Source: Cordylochernes scorpioides | Taxonomy: Eukaryota; Arthropoda; Arachnida; Pseudoscorpiones; Chernetidae | Assembly: GCA_030710605.1 (NCBI GenBank) | Contig: CP092879.1 | Coordinates: forward strand, 42,279,008 to 42,343,007 | Length of the DNA: 64,000 nt | Direction: 5' to 3' | Shown here: positions 10,392 through 20,757 of the stretch, in pieces | Position numbering within the stretch: the first letter of the stretch is position 1 | Layout: each line of letters opens with the position of its first letter | Position numbers and translations under genes: made by a program | Notes under the pieces: generated by a model | What the model was told of the DNA's origin: nothing | What the model saw: the letters and a program-made list of their open reading frames with translations, nothing else | Database searches by the model: none

Positions 10392-11257
10392 ATGGCTTTT
10401 CTTGATAAATCAACAAATTGGGTTGGCCAAATATCACGGAGCAAGCTAAATAAACGTTTAGTTTATTTTTGCTCCACTAGATGGCGCTCTGCCATCTAAA
10501 AAGCACATGTGCTCGTGGTCAGGAGATGCCTTTTTTATTTTTAATATATATATCCTTATATCTATAAAAATGAAATGCGAAATCGATGTTTGTTATCGCA
10601 TCACGCAAAATCTACTGACTCAATCATTATGGAATTTCGCATGTAGGTAGCTGAAGATTTCGTTTAACATATAGGCTATTCAAAAACTACAAAGGTTAAT
10701 GTACTCTTTTAAAAATTATTTACCTGAAATGGATTAGTTCCCGCCTTTTGCCGCTTGGCGCCGCACTGGTCGCGACGATACATGAATTTGATTGGTTAAA
10801 CTTATTTGTTAGTTACACGCTGCATTTTTCAAAAGCTAAGATTATATTCCTCAATTTTCTAGCATTTAAAAGTTTCTTACCCGTTTCAAATAATATTTTT
10901 CTAAAATAATTTGTGCGGACAGGATCTTTTAAAATTAAAGAAGGTGGAATTATGTTTGCGGCGAGACACTGGTGATTAAAATGTAAGTGTAATTTCCAAC
11001 TGTTGATAGAAAGTCTAAGCCTTTCCATTGTTCTGGCTAGGCGAAGCGCGTCGGTACCAAAACTGGTTAAAATCGTTTTGAAAATAGTAAGATTATATAT
11101 ATTTATTTAATTATTTCTATTATTTATTATTTTTATTTATTCATTTCCAAATTAATTGATACTACATTATTTTAGATAAGGTATACTGTTTGATTCTCAT
11201 AAGGGGAATATTCATATTATATTATATATTCATGTAATCATTTACGATTTAGAGCAG

Positions 11258-11600
11258 TGTATTCTATATTTTTTTCTTTTTCATATTTATTGCAAAAAAT
11301 TATGTTTTTCTGTATAGCTTGCTACATATATTTTACTATATATGTTTGTTACATGCAATCGTTTTATACTTATTAACATTTATATTATAAGCAGCTTCTA
11401 TGCATTTTTAATAACTGCTTTTTTTAGGGGTAGGCTCAATTTTTTGTTTTGCTGTCATTTGTATAGGTAGGATTTATATTTATCTGCTTCATATTATATA
11501 GCTGCTCATATTCTATATTTTTTTCTTTTTCATATTTATTGAAAAAATTTATGTTTTTGCTGTATAGCCTGCTACATATATTTTACTATATATATTTGTG
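11258..11600 (+). repeat. Direct repeat, 249-bp offset
   Basis: About 90 bp at 11261-11350 (ATTCTATATTTTTTTCTTTT, CTACATATATTTTACTATAT) recurs at 11510-11598 with few changes. Confidence 0.75.
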
Positions 11601-11639
11601 GAGTGTTCCCAGTTAAGGGTATATTTGGTAGGCGGCGCT

Positions 11640-12590
11640 GTACGTTGCCACCGCCGTACCTTCGAGGCGTTTTACACGAGTTAAAAATACAATTTCGGTG
11701 AAATACTTTGAATTTTACCAATTTAAATATATCAATTTAAAATATAATTTCAAAAAAGATTTAACAGTTAAAAAAAAAATTATATAAAATATTAAGCTAA
11801 TTTTTCTAAATACGAACATTATTTTTTTAATTATCTGAAACTAACCTAATTCAACTTATCTAAAACTAACCTTATTTAGCGATTAAACTAACCTAATATA
11901 ACCTATCTGAATCTCACCGATTTTAATTAATGAAACTAACCTTTTTATAACACACCTTAAACTAACCTAATTTATAAGCCGTCTGAAACTAACCTATTTT
12001 ACCTATTAGAATATAACATAACGTCATGTTATTAAAAATGTATTAAGATTTTTTTTTACAAAGTTTATTAATCACATCTTATACAATATTTGTAAAATAA
12101 ATATAAAACTTGTGTATAAATATACGACTTGAAAATATGCCACTTAAAATATTTTAATCTAAACTATACAGAGATTTTTTTATAGAGATAAATAAAAAAA
12201 ATACATAATTGAATAGATACAAAAGTGTGAACGAGAAAGTCGATTTTTTAAAAATGTTATTATTTAATATAAACGTATTTTAATTTATTTTGAATTAAAT
12301 AGGTAGTGTAAAAGTGTATATGAGGTTAGATTCAAATAGGTTAAATTAGGTTAGTTTAATCGCTAAATAAGGTTAGTTTTAGATAAGTTGAATTAGGTTA
12401 GTTTCAGATAATTAAAAAAATAATGTTCGTTTTTAGAAAAATTAGTTTAATATTTTATTTTAAAAAATGTTTTTTTTTTTTAACTGTTAAATCTTTTTTA
12501 AAATTATAATTTAAATTGGTAAAATTCAAAGTATTTAACCGAAATTGTATCTTTAACTCGTGTAAAACGCCTCGAAGGTACGGCTTTTGG
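11640..12590. repeat. Long inverted repeat with CTAACC-rich arms
   Basis: Outer arms read CGCCGTACCTTCGAGGCGTT and (inverted) CGCCTCGAAGGTACGGC. The arms run inward for about 280 bp and contain recurrent ACTAACCTAA/TTAGGTTAGT blocks. It may be a foldback transposon nested in the Helitron. The CTAACC blocks are irregularly spaced and do not form a telomere array. Confidence 0.75.
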
Positions 12591-13084
12591 CTATCTTCAG
12601 ACAAAGGTACTGAATACATTCAGTAATTTTGTCTTTATATGGCAACAATGCTGTTACTGAAACATCACACATATATATATATTTTTATTATTTGGTCTTG
12701 CTTTTTTGGTATTTTTAAAATTGCCCTTGACTATTAGAAAATTATGCAAATTTCCTTTTTATTTTATATACCATTTTAAAAATTATATTCTTTTGTTAAA
12801 ATATCCAATTTTCCACACTTTTCTAAAACTGCAACAATAACTAATACAAAATTCTTCCAAGTCCAGGTATTTCAATATTGCAGAAATATATTACATTTAT
12901 AAAAGTTGCTTAACTATTTAGATATGTAAATGCCGGATTAGGTGCCCTTTAAAATGTTTGCTCTGGCTGTTTCTTCTTGGACAGCCGAGAGTGAAGTGGA
13001 CAAAGTGAAATTTTCAGGTTGTGCCGACCATTTTCCTTTATTCACACTAATCATTAGATTTTTTTTTTAATTTTTAAGAATAAA

Positions 13085-13252
13085 AGCCCAGTTTGGTTAC
13101 TTGCACTCACTGGAGGGGTTGGACTTTTTCAAGAATCAGGAGCCATTGGGACAATTTTTTTTTTCAGAACAAAGTGTCTGAATCTGCATTCGATGATCCC
13201 GGGTCATGGTTTTTAAAAATTAACAGTTTAGACCACTCCTCCAAACAGCACT
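13085..13252 (-). mobile_element. tRNA-derived SINE, decayed fragment
   Basis: Shares GTTTGGTTACTTGCACTCAC, CAAGAATCAGGAGCCATTGG and a degenerate B-box region (GATGATCCCGGGTCA) with the SINE copies at 7883 and 41034. Confidence 0.6.
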
Positions 13253-13579
13253 CTATTCATTAGATGTGTTTGTGAAATGGATCCTATATTTCAGATTTTT
13301 TTACAAGCATTTTCGATATTGCTGTTTGCAATTTATCTCCATTTTGCTGAAAGAAAATTCATTACATTGAGTTTACAAACAGTTGGGGCCTCTATTCATT
13401 CATGAGTAAACCTCGCTCGAACACTACCCAGGCGAAGCCGGGTCCAGTCGGGTAAAACCCGGGCGTTGCCCGGGCTATTCGGCTAGTATATATATAAACA
13501 TCACAAGAAACTCTTCGCTAACGATTTTATGTTTTTGATAATAACATCTATGTGAATAATATTTAAAATAATAATAATA

Positions 13580-13795
13580 ATAATAAAAGGTACAGCTTCA
13601 CGCTGACGAGGGTCAACAGCCCGAAATGCGTTCGTGGATGGCTTTTCTTGATTTATCAAGAAAATGGGTTGGCCAAATATCAGGGAACAGGCTAAATCAA
13701 CGTTTGTTGATTTCTTTTACAATAGATAGCGCTCTGCCATCTAAAAAGTTCATGTGCTCGTGGTCAGGATATGCCTTTTTTATTTAAATATCATC
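13580..13795 (+). mobile_element. Family B repeat, single copy
   Basis: Contains the hammerhead core followed by the right arm (GGCCAAATATCAGGGAACAGG; GCGCTCTGCCATCT; CAGGATATGCC). There is no left inverted arm, and a short AATAATAAT run precedes it. Confidence 0.75.
13597..13638 (+). ncRNA. Hammerhead ribozyme, type I, family B
   Basis: CTGACGA (13603-13609), helix II GGG/CCC with an enlarged loop, GAAA (13623-13626), TGC, then GTT. Helix I pairs TTCACG with CGTGGA, including one G-U. The first helix III position changed from C to U, giving a U-G pair. Probably weaker than the copies at 9656-10391. Confidence 0.65.
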
Positions 13796-14307
13796 TAGCT
13801 TCAGAATTTCTGAAAATAAGATGTATTGATGATTGAAAAGTTGAAGGTTCAAGGAAATACTAACAGTATCACCTAATGTGTTGTTTATTTATTTCAATTT
13901 AAAGCGCTATGTCCCCCCTAGGGACACTTGCGCTGTCATACATGTATGCCTTTACATTTTCTATACATATATATATAAACAATAATTTTAGGCCGTGAAT
14001 AGAATAGGCAAATGATATTTACAATGAGAAAGAGAGGGAAAAACGAGAAAAAAGAACTGTGTACAAAAGAAAAAAGCCTCTGACAATATGTACAATCAGC
14101 ATAATATAAATTATCAGTTTCTTAAAAGATATGTGTTGCTATTTAATTTAAAATATGTCTACAAAAGGTATTGAATTTAATATAAATTTTTTATTGGAAA
14201 TAAAAATAATTGGATATGTTACTATTAGATTATTCTATAGTCTTGAAAAACAGGACAATCTAGTAAAAGATATATTGAGGTTTTTTTTCTCATTTCCACA
14301 AAAACAA
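13796..14307. other. No gene recognised
   Basis: AT-rich, with an A/G-rich stretch near 14020-14080. No preceding slit LRR exon could be recognised here. Confidence 0.35.
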
Positions 14308-14465
14308 CTCGAGTCTTCCTTTTTGAAAGTCCGTGTTTTGTTTGTTTCTTTTCGATTGCTTCCTTTTGTATGCGTACAATGATAGCAGTATATTTAAACT
14401 CTATTATCTTTTGGCTTTCAAAAAAGAGCTTAAGAATAATGTTATAAAAAAATTGTAATTGTATA
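14308..14465 (+). repeat. Family J repeat abutting a slit splice acceptor
   Basis: Matches 9228-9398, ending GAATAATGTTATAAAAAAATT. The repeat stops about 25 bp before the acceptor AG of the first slit exon, so it may supply the branch-point region. Confidence 0.75.
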
Positions 14466-14488
14466 CTAGTTTCAATGTGTTGTCGCAG

Positions 14489-14670
14489 GCGGCTCTCCGA
14501 CAATCCCTTCCAGTGCGATTGTCGCCTATCCTGGTTGGCGTCTTGGTTGAGACGTCACCCCCGTCTCGGCCTCTTCGCCCGCTGCGGACAACCGCCGGCC
14601 CTGCGCGGCCAGAGCGTGGCTGAGGTACCAGACGTCGACCTCAGTTGTCCCGAGGGTCCAGACCTCTCTG
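14489..14670 (+). CDS. slit: slit exon: LRR C-terminal cap of LRR domain 1
   Basis: Slit is a secreted ligand for Robo receptors that repels axons and migrating cells. This 182-nt exon enters at the last base of a codon, after acceptor CAG (14486-14488), and leaves after one base at donor GTAGGT. It encodes an LRRCT cap with NPFQCDCRLSWLASWLRR, then a cysteine in ARCGQ, GQSVAEV, and DLSCPEG, giving the expected four cysteines. The motif order matches the end of Slit LRR domain 1 in Drosophila and vertebrates. Base composition is strikingly GC-rich against AT-rich introns. The upstream LRR exons are not recognisable in the window. The + strand frame has no stop and splices in phase with the exon at 19640. 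Confidence 0.95.
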
Positions 14671-15376
14671 GTAGGTAGATTGATATGTCGTTTCAGCTCA
14701 GTAAGTCCCAATATTGGTGTGTTTCTTCAATAATGATCCTCTAGGACAATCTATAATTCGCAATCTGACGAACAGATAAGTCCCACATCTTCAATTGCCT
14801 TTGGTAGAGGAATTCATTTCGTAAGGGAATAATGCGATGATTTTATATATTTTTTCACTCGAATATATGTAACGTAAGTCTGGTAGTAGGTTCATCCGTT
14901 TCTCCCATTCTCTCTCTTGGCCTTCCTTCCATACTTCAGTATTACCATTCAGAGTATCGGTTAAGAGATGCCTAACATGCCCGCTCCCTTTCACATAACC
15001 AAATATTAAAGAATATATCACCCCCTATTCTATCTTTTTTAGGACCTCTCTAATATTTTATTGTCAGTCCAGGGTAATCTCTCGTAGCACTCGGCGTGAT
15101 CACCACATCTTGAAAAATTTGTCAATTCTGTATTTCTAAGATTCTGTTCCACGGAGGTATATATAAACACAATCCAAATAAAGCCCTTGGTAAAATATTA
15201 AAAGTACAAAATCGTGAGGCAAAAGGTTTCATGTAAGACTTTTATTCATCTGAGATTTTTAAAAAGCATTTCTGCTTTTCTACACGAGTAAAAATGAAGA
15301 GCAGAAATAACTCGGAAGCTCGGCCAAATAAAAACCTCACAAGAAATGCTTCGTCTCACGAATTTGTATTTTTAAT
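14671..15376 (+). other. Intron sequence, nothing recognised
   Basis: Start of the 4,969-bp intron after the LRRCT exon. No supported repeat or gene lies here. Confidence 0.5.
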
Positions 15377-15590
15377 ACACACATACAGCTTTATGAAGAC
15401 CACCGGTCTTATATAGATTCACTACAGAAAGGAAGCATAGATGGAGCTCCTATACACCAGGTAGCACAGAACCCAACAGCCTCCAGGTCCAGTGGCCATA
15501 GAATTCACCGTGCATAGGTTAGCGTATCACTGAAAAGACCAGTGTGAAATCATCCGCGTTTAATTTTCGCTTTCCTCATCCAAATGGACC
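15377..15590 (-). repeat. Family G repeat
   Basis: Starts ACACACATACAGCTTTAT and ends in GCTTTCCTCATCCAAATGG. It contains AACAGCCTCCAGGTC and AGCGTATCACTGAAAAG. The reverse orientation is at 31888-32115; other copies are at 58800-59012 and 59711-59791. Unknown non-autonomous element of about 215 bp. Confidence 0.7.
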
Positions 15591-16399
15591 AAATTGTACT
15601 TTTAATATATTACTGCTCCAAGCCATTATTCAACTTATGATTTTAATAAAATACTTTTTAAACAACAAGGATTTGGCGTAAAAGAAATCAATTTGAAAAA
15701 TACAAATATATATTCAGTACATTTGTTTATAGCATATACAGAGAACGAGATAGAGCCTTTCTCTTATATATATATTTTATTTTTCTTCACCAGAAGAAAA
15801 TATTAAGAAATAAACTGTTGTTACAATTTGGTGTTCGCCCCAAGTAAAATCCGTCTCTAATTGTGTCAGGTTTTGCCAGCTCAGCACCAAACTTGGGACT
15901 AAGTAAGCAAAAATAGACTTTGCGTGATACCGATTTAATTGTCAACCACGGATTGATATGGAGACCTACTTCTGATTGCTTATTGATCTTCTTTTGACCT
16001 ATTTGATAGTTTTGAAATGATTTTTCTGACCTATTTTTATGAAAAAAAAACATTGATGTTATCGGGTACTATATTTCATCATTTATTTTTACTAGAGATA
16101 CAATTATTTTAACTCGACCCAGAAAGCGCAATCTACCTGTATAAAAGCCGTGAAAAGTATCATTTTTATCATTAACATCACTAATTATCTTATTTTCTAT
16201 TCAAAATACAAACGATAGAGAGAGATTGAGATCGAAACTTCTTTATTACAATGTCCATATAAGATTATATAAGGTTAAATACAGAATAAATATAAATATG
16301 AATAAATAAGACGATATAATAATAGATATATGAATAAATAATATAAATATATAAAATAATTGATATATATATTATAAATATAAAAAATGAGATTTTCTG
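15591..16399. other. No gene recognised
   Basis: Intronic AT-rich sequence; an open frame at 15787-16053 on the - strand has no recognisable features. Confidence 0.35.
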
Positions 16400-16700
16400 C
16401 TTGATTCTTGATTATATTGAGGATTATGCTATGGTAATGCAGAGTCGTGGTTAAAATCTTGAATGTATGATAAAAAAAAATAGTTTTGATCAGTAATTGC
16501 TTTAATTAATCTTATGGGAATATATAAAAACATAATTTGATAAGGTGCTGCCTGGTTTAAGGCGTAAGAATAAAAAAAAAAGAATAACTTATTTACATAA
16601 TGTACAAAAGTTTGAGCCGGCCATCGGGAAACAACAACAATGAGTTTTTATAGGTAAAGTCACGACATCTGGGGGTAGATTTAAAACTATTTTAAATCGT
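16400..16700 (+). repeat. Family A copy
   Basis: Runs from the AT-rich tail (GGATTATGCTATGG, TGCCTGGTTTAAGGCGTAAG) to TTGAGCCGGCCATCGGG, AACAACAACAATGAG and CATCTGGGGGTAG. Confidence 0.65.
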
Positions 16701-17174
16701 GGGCAAGATATTTTTTTTTGATCATCTGATATTTTTCCACTATTTATTTCTGTTATCTTCTACCAATTTATTCCTTCTCTGTGAAGAATATAGTAATCCT
16801 ATCTTATTTGGGGTTTCTTCTCCGATTGGAACAAGTATCTGGTTTCCATATTGAGATTGGTTCATCTTTCCTCTTTCTTTTATTGCCATATGTCCAGATA
16901 ATCCCCATTTACAACTTTTAATCGTAAAAATATTAATAATATAGATTCTGCTCTTCTTTACACCACTCGACAAGCTCAATAAGGAATCTAGGGCTAGATT
17001 TCTTTCTACACTTCTTTATTTCTGGAGCTTTCGGGCTAACATGCTCTTTAACACAGGCATTTCCCATTTTTATGCCTAATTTAGAATATTTTGTATAATT
17101 TTCTCTTCTCAGTATTATGCATATAACAATACTATTCTCTCTTATAGGACCAACTATCAATTATATTATACATT
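16701..17174. repeat. Short shared segment (family L) in otherwise unannotated sequence
   Basis: 16975-17065 (CAATAAGGAATCTAGGGCTAG, GCTTTCGGGCTAACATGC) has a diverged copy at about 41665-41755. Nothing else is recognised. Confidence 0.45.
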
Positions 17175-17500
17175 TGGGTCAAAAGGATCCATTGAATATA
17201 TTTTGCATAAAAAAGGACGTACCTTGATCTGTAAAAGAAAATAAAAGATTTTTTTTTAAATATTCCGATAGAGATATAATGCTCCATCTTTATCAATTCA
17301 TTGCTTAATAAACTTAATTTACGAATTCTTTAATTATATTATTTTTGACCAATAACAATGTGTTTCCATGTGATCTACAAAAATTTGCAAATTACATTTA
17401 TATTAATTGTATAATACATTGATAAAGAGGGAGCAATTCCTCGAAATATATTTAGAAAAATGTTTATTTTCTTTCACATTTACGTCCTTTTTAATAAAAT
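17175..17500. mobile_element. Foldback MITE (family E)
   Basis: The left end has GGTCAAAAGGATCCATTGAA, then AAAAGGACGTACCTTGATCTG. The right half is inverted (AAAGAGGGAGCAATTCCTCG; ACATTTACGTCCTTTTTA). Other copies are at 28166, 36111 and 48430. Confidence 0.6.
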
Positions 17501-17721
17501 ATATTATATATTGTTTTTTTTTTCGATTAACGAATAATAGCTTTAAGAATCTGGAGCGTAAGAATAGAGATAGCGAGATTGAGATTGAAACTATTTTATT
17601 ACATCGTTTATATGAGGTTATATACAGATAAATAAGATTATATAATTGATATATATGCATAAATATATATTATAATTGATATATAAAATATATAATTATA
17701 AATATATATATATATATCTAC

Positions 17722-18043
17722 AGTAGAACCTACCTTTAGCGGACACCCAGTTAGCGGACACTTCTCCACAAAGGAGAGTTTTCATTTGCAAAATTACCAT
17801 TTTTACAATTTAGCAACTCTCCGGTAAGAGGACACCTCTCCACAAAGGACAGTTTTCATTTGCAATATTACCATTTTTACAATTTAGCAATTCTCCTGCA
17901 GGAGGACACCTCTCCACAAAGGACAGTTTTCATTTGCAAAATTACCATTTTTACAATTTAGCAACTCTCCGGTAAGAGGACACCTCTACCTAAAAGACAC
18001 TTTAGCTCTGCAATTAGGTTTCCTTTACAGGGAGGTTCTACTG
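17722..18043. mobile_element. pogo-like MITE with internal 74-bp tandem repeats
   Basis: Perfect terminal CAGTAGAACCT and inverted AGGTTCTACTG, both flanked by TA. Inside, a 74-bp unit (CACAAAGGA, GTTTTCATTTGCAAAATTAC) starts at 17767, 17841 and 17915, with a partial fourth. The internal repeats also carry the sub-terminal AGCGGACAC-like motif. Non-coding. Confidence 0.85.
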
Positions 18044-18639
18044 TATATAGACACATATATAAATATATTGAAAACGTTTATATATAAATATATAAAAAGT
18101 ATCTTCATTGGTGGCTCCCACCGCGGGAAAGAGATCCCCACCAATGGACCGCCAGATTGAAAGAGTGCTAAGAAACTCGTGTTGTCTCTAGACTTTAAAT
18201 AAGACCATAAAATAATAGTTTAAAGATGAGTTGAAGGACCAATAGTATAGGGCGTCATATTTTATTAGCAAAAACTCGAGATCAAATCCCGCATTGATCT
18301 CTTTTTCTGAAGAAGAAAATAACTGTGTCAATAAGATTATTGTATTATTTCATTATTATGTTATTTCATATTTATAATCAGGAAAACTTAATTAAGACAA
18401 TTAATCTAATAAATAGATTAGTCTGAGTAAATTGAAGGAAAAGAAACACCATATATATTATTCAAACGCAATCGCTAAACATAAAAATAAACGTCCTATT
18501 TGCTTATCGAATAATACTAAGGTTTGTAATTAATGTGATGCCATTATAAATCCTAAAAAAATACAGAAAAAATAATAGTATTTGAATATCGTACTATATT
18601 CTTCTTTGCTATCACTGATTTCAAATATTTATAAATTCA
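18044..18639. other. No gene recognised
   Basis: A weak tRNA-like patch at 18190-18310 ends GAGATCAAATCCCGCATTGA and may be an old SINE head. Nothing else is supported. Confidence 0.35.
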
Positions 18640-18850
18640 ATTTCTGGAGTCTGTTGACGAGTGGTGTAAAAACGTTAATTTTCGAAATCCACTACCCGAA
18701 ATCGAATCCGCATTGAGCACTTTTTTTAATTAAAAAAAAATACTTTATTGGGGCCCTTGATTCTTGCAAAAGTCTGAACCCACCTGTGAGATCAAGTAAC
18801 TAAATGGGGTTCTCTGGCATCCCTGAAAGTGCAAAAGTCGAACTGCTTTT
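18640..18850 (+). mobile_element. tRNA-derived SINE, forward orientation
   Basis: The head reads TTGACGAGTGGTG (A-box region) and CGAAATCGAATCCGCATTG (B-box region), followed by a body with TTGATTCTTGCAAAAGTC and GTCGAACTGCTTTTCACA. The head resembles a Ser/Leu-type tRNA with a long variable arm. The body continues into the tandem array. Confidence 0.6.
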
Positions 18851-19345
18851 CACATTCGAAGATAGAGGTTGCCTGGCCGGTATTCATAATTCTTGAAGTA
18901 AAAGACACTACGACCAGTTGAGCTATTTTTTCTGAATAAAATAATTTGTTTCAATGGTCGCCTATTCTTGAAAAAGTCTGAACCCATCAGTGAGTGTAAG
19001 TAACCAAACGGGGTTCTCTGACATCCTTGTAAGTGCAAAAGTCGAACTGCTTTCCACATCTTGAAGATAGAGGTTGCCTGGACAGCATTCATTGTTCTTG
19101 AAGTAAAAGACACTTCTGCCAGTTGAGCTCTTTTTTTTCTGAATAAAATAATTTGTTTTAATGGTGCTCTATTCTTGCAAAGGTCTGAACCCACCAGTGA
19201 GTGCAAGTAACCAAACTAGGTACTCTGACACCCTTGTAAGTGCAATTTCGAACTGCTTTTCACATCTTGAAGATAGTGTTGCTTGGACGGTATTCATTGT
19301 TCTTGAAGTAAGAGACACTTCGGACAGTTGAGTCTTACTATTGGC
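18731..19345 (+). repeat. 205-bp tandem array derived from a SINE body
   Basis: Three units are spaced exactly 205 bp: GAAGATAG starts at 18858, 19063 and 19268. Each unit contains TTCTTGCAAA, AACCCA(C/T)CAGTGAGTG, GTCGAACTGC and a GGTTGCCTGG block. The last unit ends about 300 bp before a slit exon. Confidence 0.85.
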
Positions 19346-19639
19346 CGAAGTGCTTTCCTCATGTTTAGACATGCACGCTTGCAGTAAAACGGTTGCTAAC
19401 TATCTACAAAAATTACCATAGCATGTATGTATTGACTCATCCATTGATGAGCTTTACTCTTTCCCGACAGACACCATCAAAAGTCTCAAGCTTTACAAGT
19501 TTGACACCCTAATATGATTGAGCGAAGATAAGAAAGAAGAAGATGACCATAACATGTATCGCATGTAAAAATGAAAATTAGAAAAAAATTATATTTAGAA
19601 AGAGTTTGATGTAACGATGTTCTGTGTGTGGGTCAACAG

Positions 19640-19766
19640 AAGAACCTGGTTGTCGTGCTGAGCCTCCCTGTCCACCGAGCTGCCACTGTGCTGAGGGTGT
19701 GGTAGATTGCAGGGACCGGGGACTGACCTCATTGCCGGACCATGTCCCCGAGACTACAACCGAGCT
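19640..19766 (+). CDS. slit: slit exon: LRR N-terminal cap of LRR domain 2
   Basis: This 127-nt exon follows acceptor ACAG (19636-19639) and ends before donor GTAAGT. It enters with two bases completing a Glu codon and leaves in phase 2. It encodes EEPGCRAEP followed by CPPSCHCAEGVVDC, which fits the LRRNT cysteine pattern C-x3-C-x-C-x6-C. DRGLTSLPDHVPETTTEL follows, aligning with the Drosophila segment that begins LRR domain 2. That domain is the known binding site for Robo Ig1. The join to the 14489 exon and the 41466 exon is open and in phase. The 21.7-kb intron that follows is filled with transposons. Confidence 0.95.
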
Positions 19767-20757
19767 GTAAGTTATCTATCTACCTTGTTTTATAATAGTA
19801 TTATGATATAAGTGATTATACAAATACAGAATCAGCCTATTTATGAGAAAAAAAAAGATGCCAAATACATTAGGAAAGATACTGCAAAAAAGAAAACCAC
19901 ACACAAAAATGGAGTTAAATTTAAATGAAAAAATATAACAAACACTTACAAAAATAAAATAATAATAAAAGTAACAATTGAATCAGAAATACGAAATATA
20001 TATTAGAAATTATTAAAAAGTAATAATACAAAAGAACGTGTTTTACAAATAAACAATTCGATGAAAATAAATAACAAATACATTTGAAGACAAAAAATCT
20101 ATGATTGCAAAATCGACAAATTAAAAATAAATAAATCTATTAATATTTGGAAAATAAAAATAACACGGTGATGGGAAGCAAAAAATAATGAAAAATTTGG
20201 TATATAGATTGCTATTTATAGTTAAGTATCTTTGGAGGAGATAGCTTCAAACTTTATATTCCTATGGTAAATAACAGAGATAATAAATCTCGGGATATCG
20301 TTCAATCAGCACACATCATCCACCATGTACGTATATTTTCAAAAAATTGCTTTTCAAACAGAAATAATATATGTGTCTCTTAATATATCATAAGTATTTA
20401 AATAATAATGTGTATATAAAAATAGTATTAATTATCAATTTTTAAAGTGATAATCCTGTTGAAGGACTGACAAGTACGAAAGCTTGAAAATAAAAAGATA
20501 TACAAGAAACTTAGTTCTGGAAACTTCATTTTATAAGAGATAATTTATGTCTGTAATTTTTTCAAATATAATTGCACCGTAGAATTCTTAATATTGACAC
20601 TTATATAAATTGAATAGCCAACTATCAAGATTCAACGGTTTGGAAATCACTCGCAATCTCAGACCAGTTTGATATATATTCTCCTTATTTACGTAGGGGA
20701 AAATTATCCAACGAAAATACTAATTAGACTTAACTGATTTAATAAATTTCTAAATAT
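19767..20757. other. Intron sequence, nothing recognised
   Basis: Strongly A-rich (19840-20200) with no supported gene or repeat. Confidence 0.4.

Larger units (their letters stand above)
9465..10545 (+). mobile_element. Tandem hammerhead repeat array (family B, retrozyme- or Penelope-like)
   Basis: Three head-to-tail units each carry a hammerhead on the + strand (9656, 10006, 10352). A unit runs ribozyme, a right arm ending in GCGCTCTGCCATCT and GGAGATGCC, then a 150-bp linker (CACTTATCTTTTATTTTT, AAGCGTCTTTACGCAAATT) into the next ribozyme. One extra inverted arm (9468-9617) caps the left side. Predicted cleavage after 9690, 10040 and 10386 would release 350- and 346-nt monomers. Open frames of 60-80 codons recur only because the DNA repeats. 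Animal retrozymes and Penelope-like pseudo-LTRs have this organisation; which one this is cannot be decided without a reverse transcriptase, and none is present. Confidence 0.8.
10553..13486 (+). mobile_element. Candidate non-autonomous Helitron
   Basis: The left end starts TCCTTATATCTATAAAAATG after an A, matching the usual Helitron 5' style (TC then TATAAAAATGAA). The right end has a hairpin (CCCGGGC-GTT-GCCCGGG, 13457-13474) followed within about 10 nt by CTAG (13483-13486) and then T. The preceding GGCGAAGCCGGG is also typical of Helitron tails. Insertion between A and T fits. No Rep/helicase is encoded. The element appears inserted at the end of the hammerhead array and is itself interrupted by a palindrome (11640-12590) and a SINE (13085-13252). 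The two ends could belong to different copies. Confidence 0.6.

Noticed and set aside
9561-10499. Repeated 60-80-codon open frames containing GRSGYSLL and RQQRETRSWMAFLD
   Set aside because: They recur only because the hammerhead repeat recurs; the codons overlay the ribozyme core and arms, and their starts differ between copies.
11640-12590. CTAACC/TTAGG-like blocks as interstitial telomere
   Set aside because: The blocks are irregularly spaced inside inverted arms and never form a tandem run.
14526-14711. Open frame on the - strand opposite the first slit exon
   Set aside because: The + strand frame has splice sites, phase continuity and a clear LRRCT match; the opposite frame is a shadow of its GC-rich codons.
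18731-19345. CRISPR-like array
   Set aside because: The 205-bp units repeat throughout with no alternating unique spacers, and the context is an animal genome.
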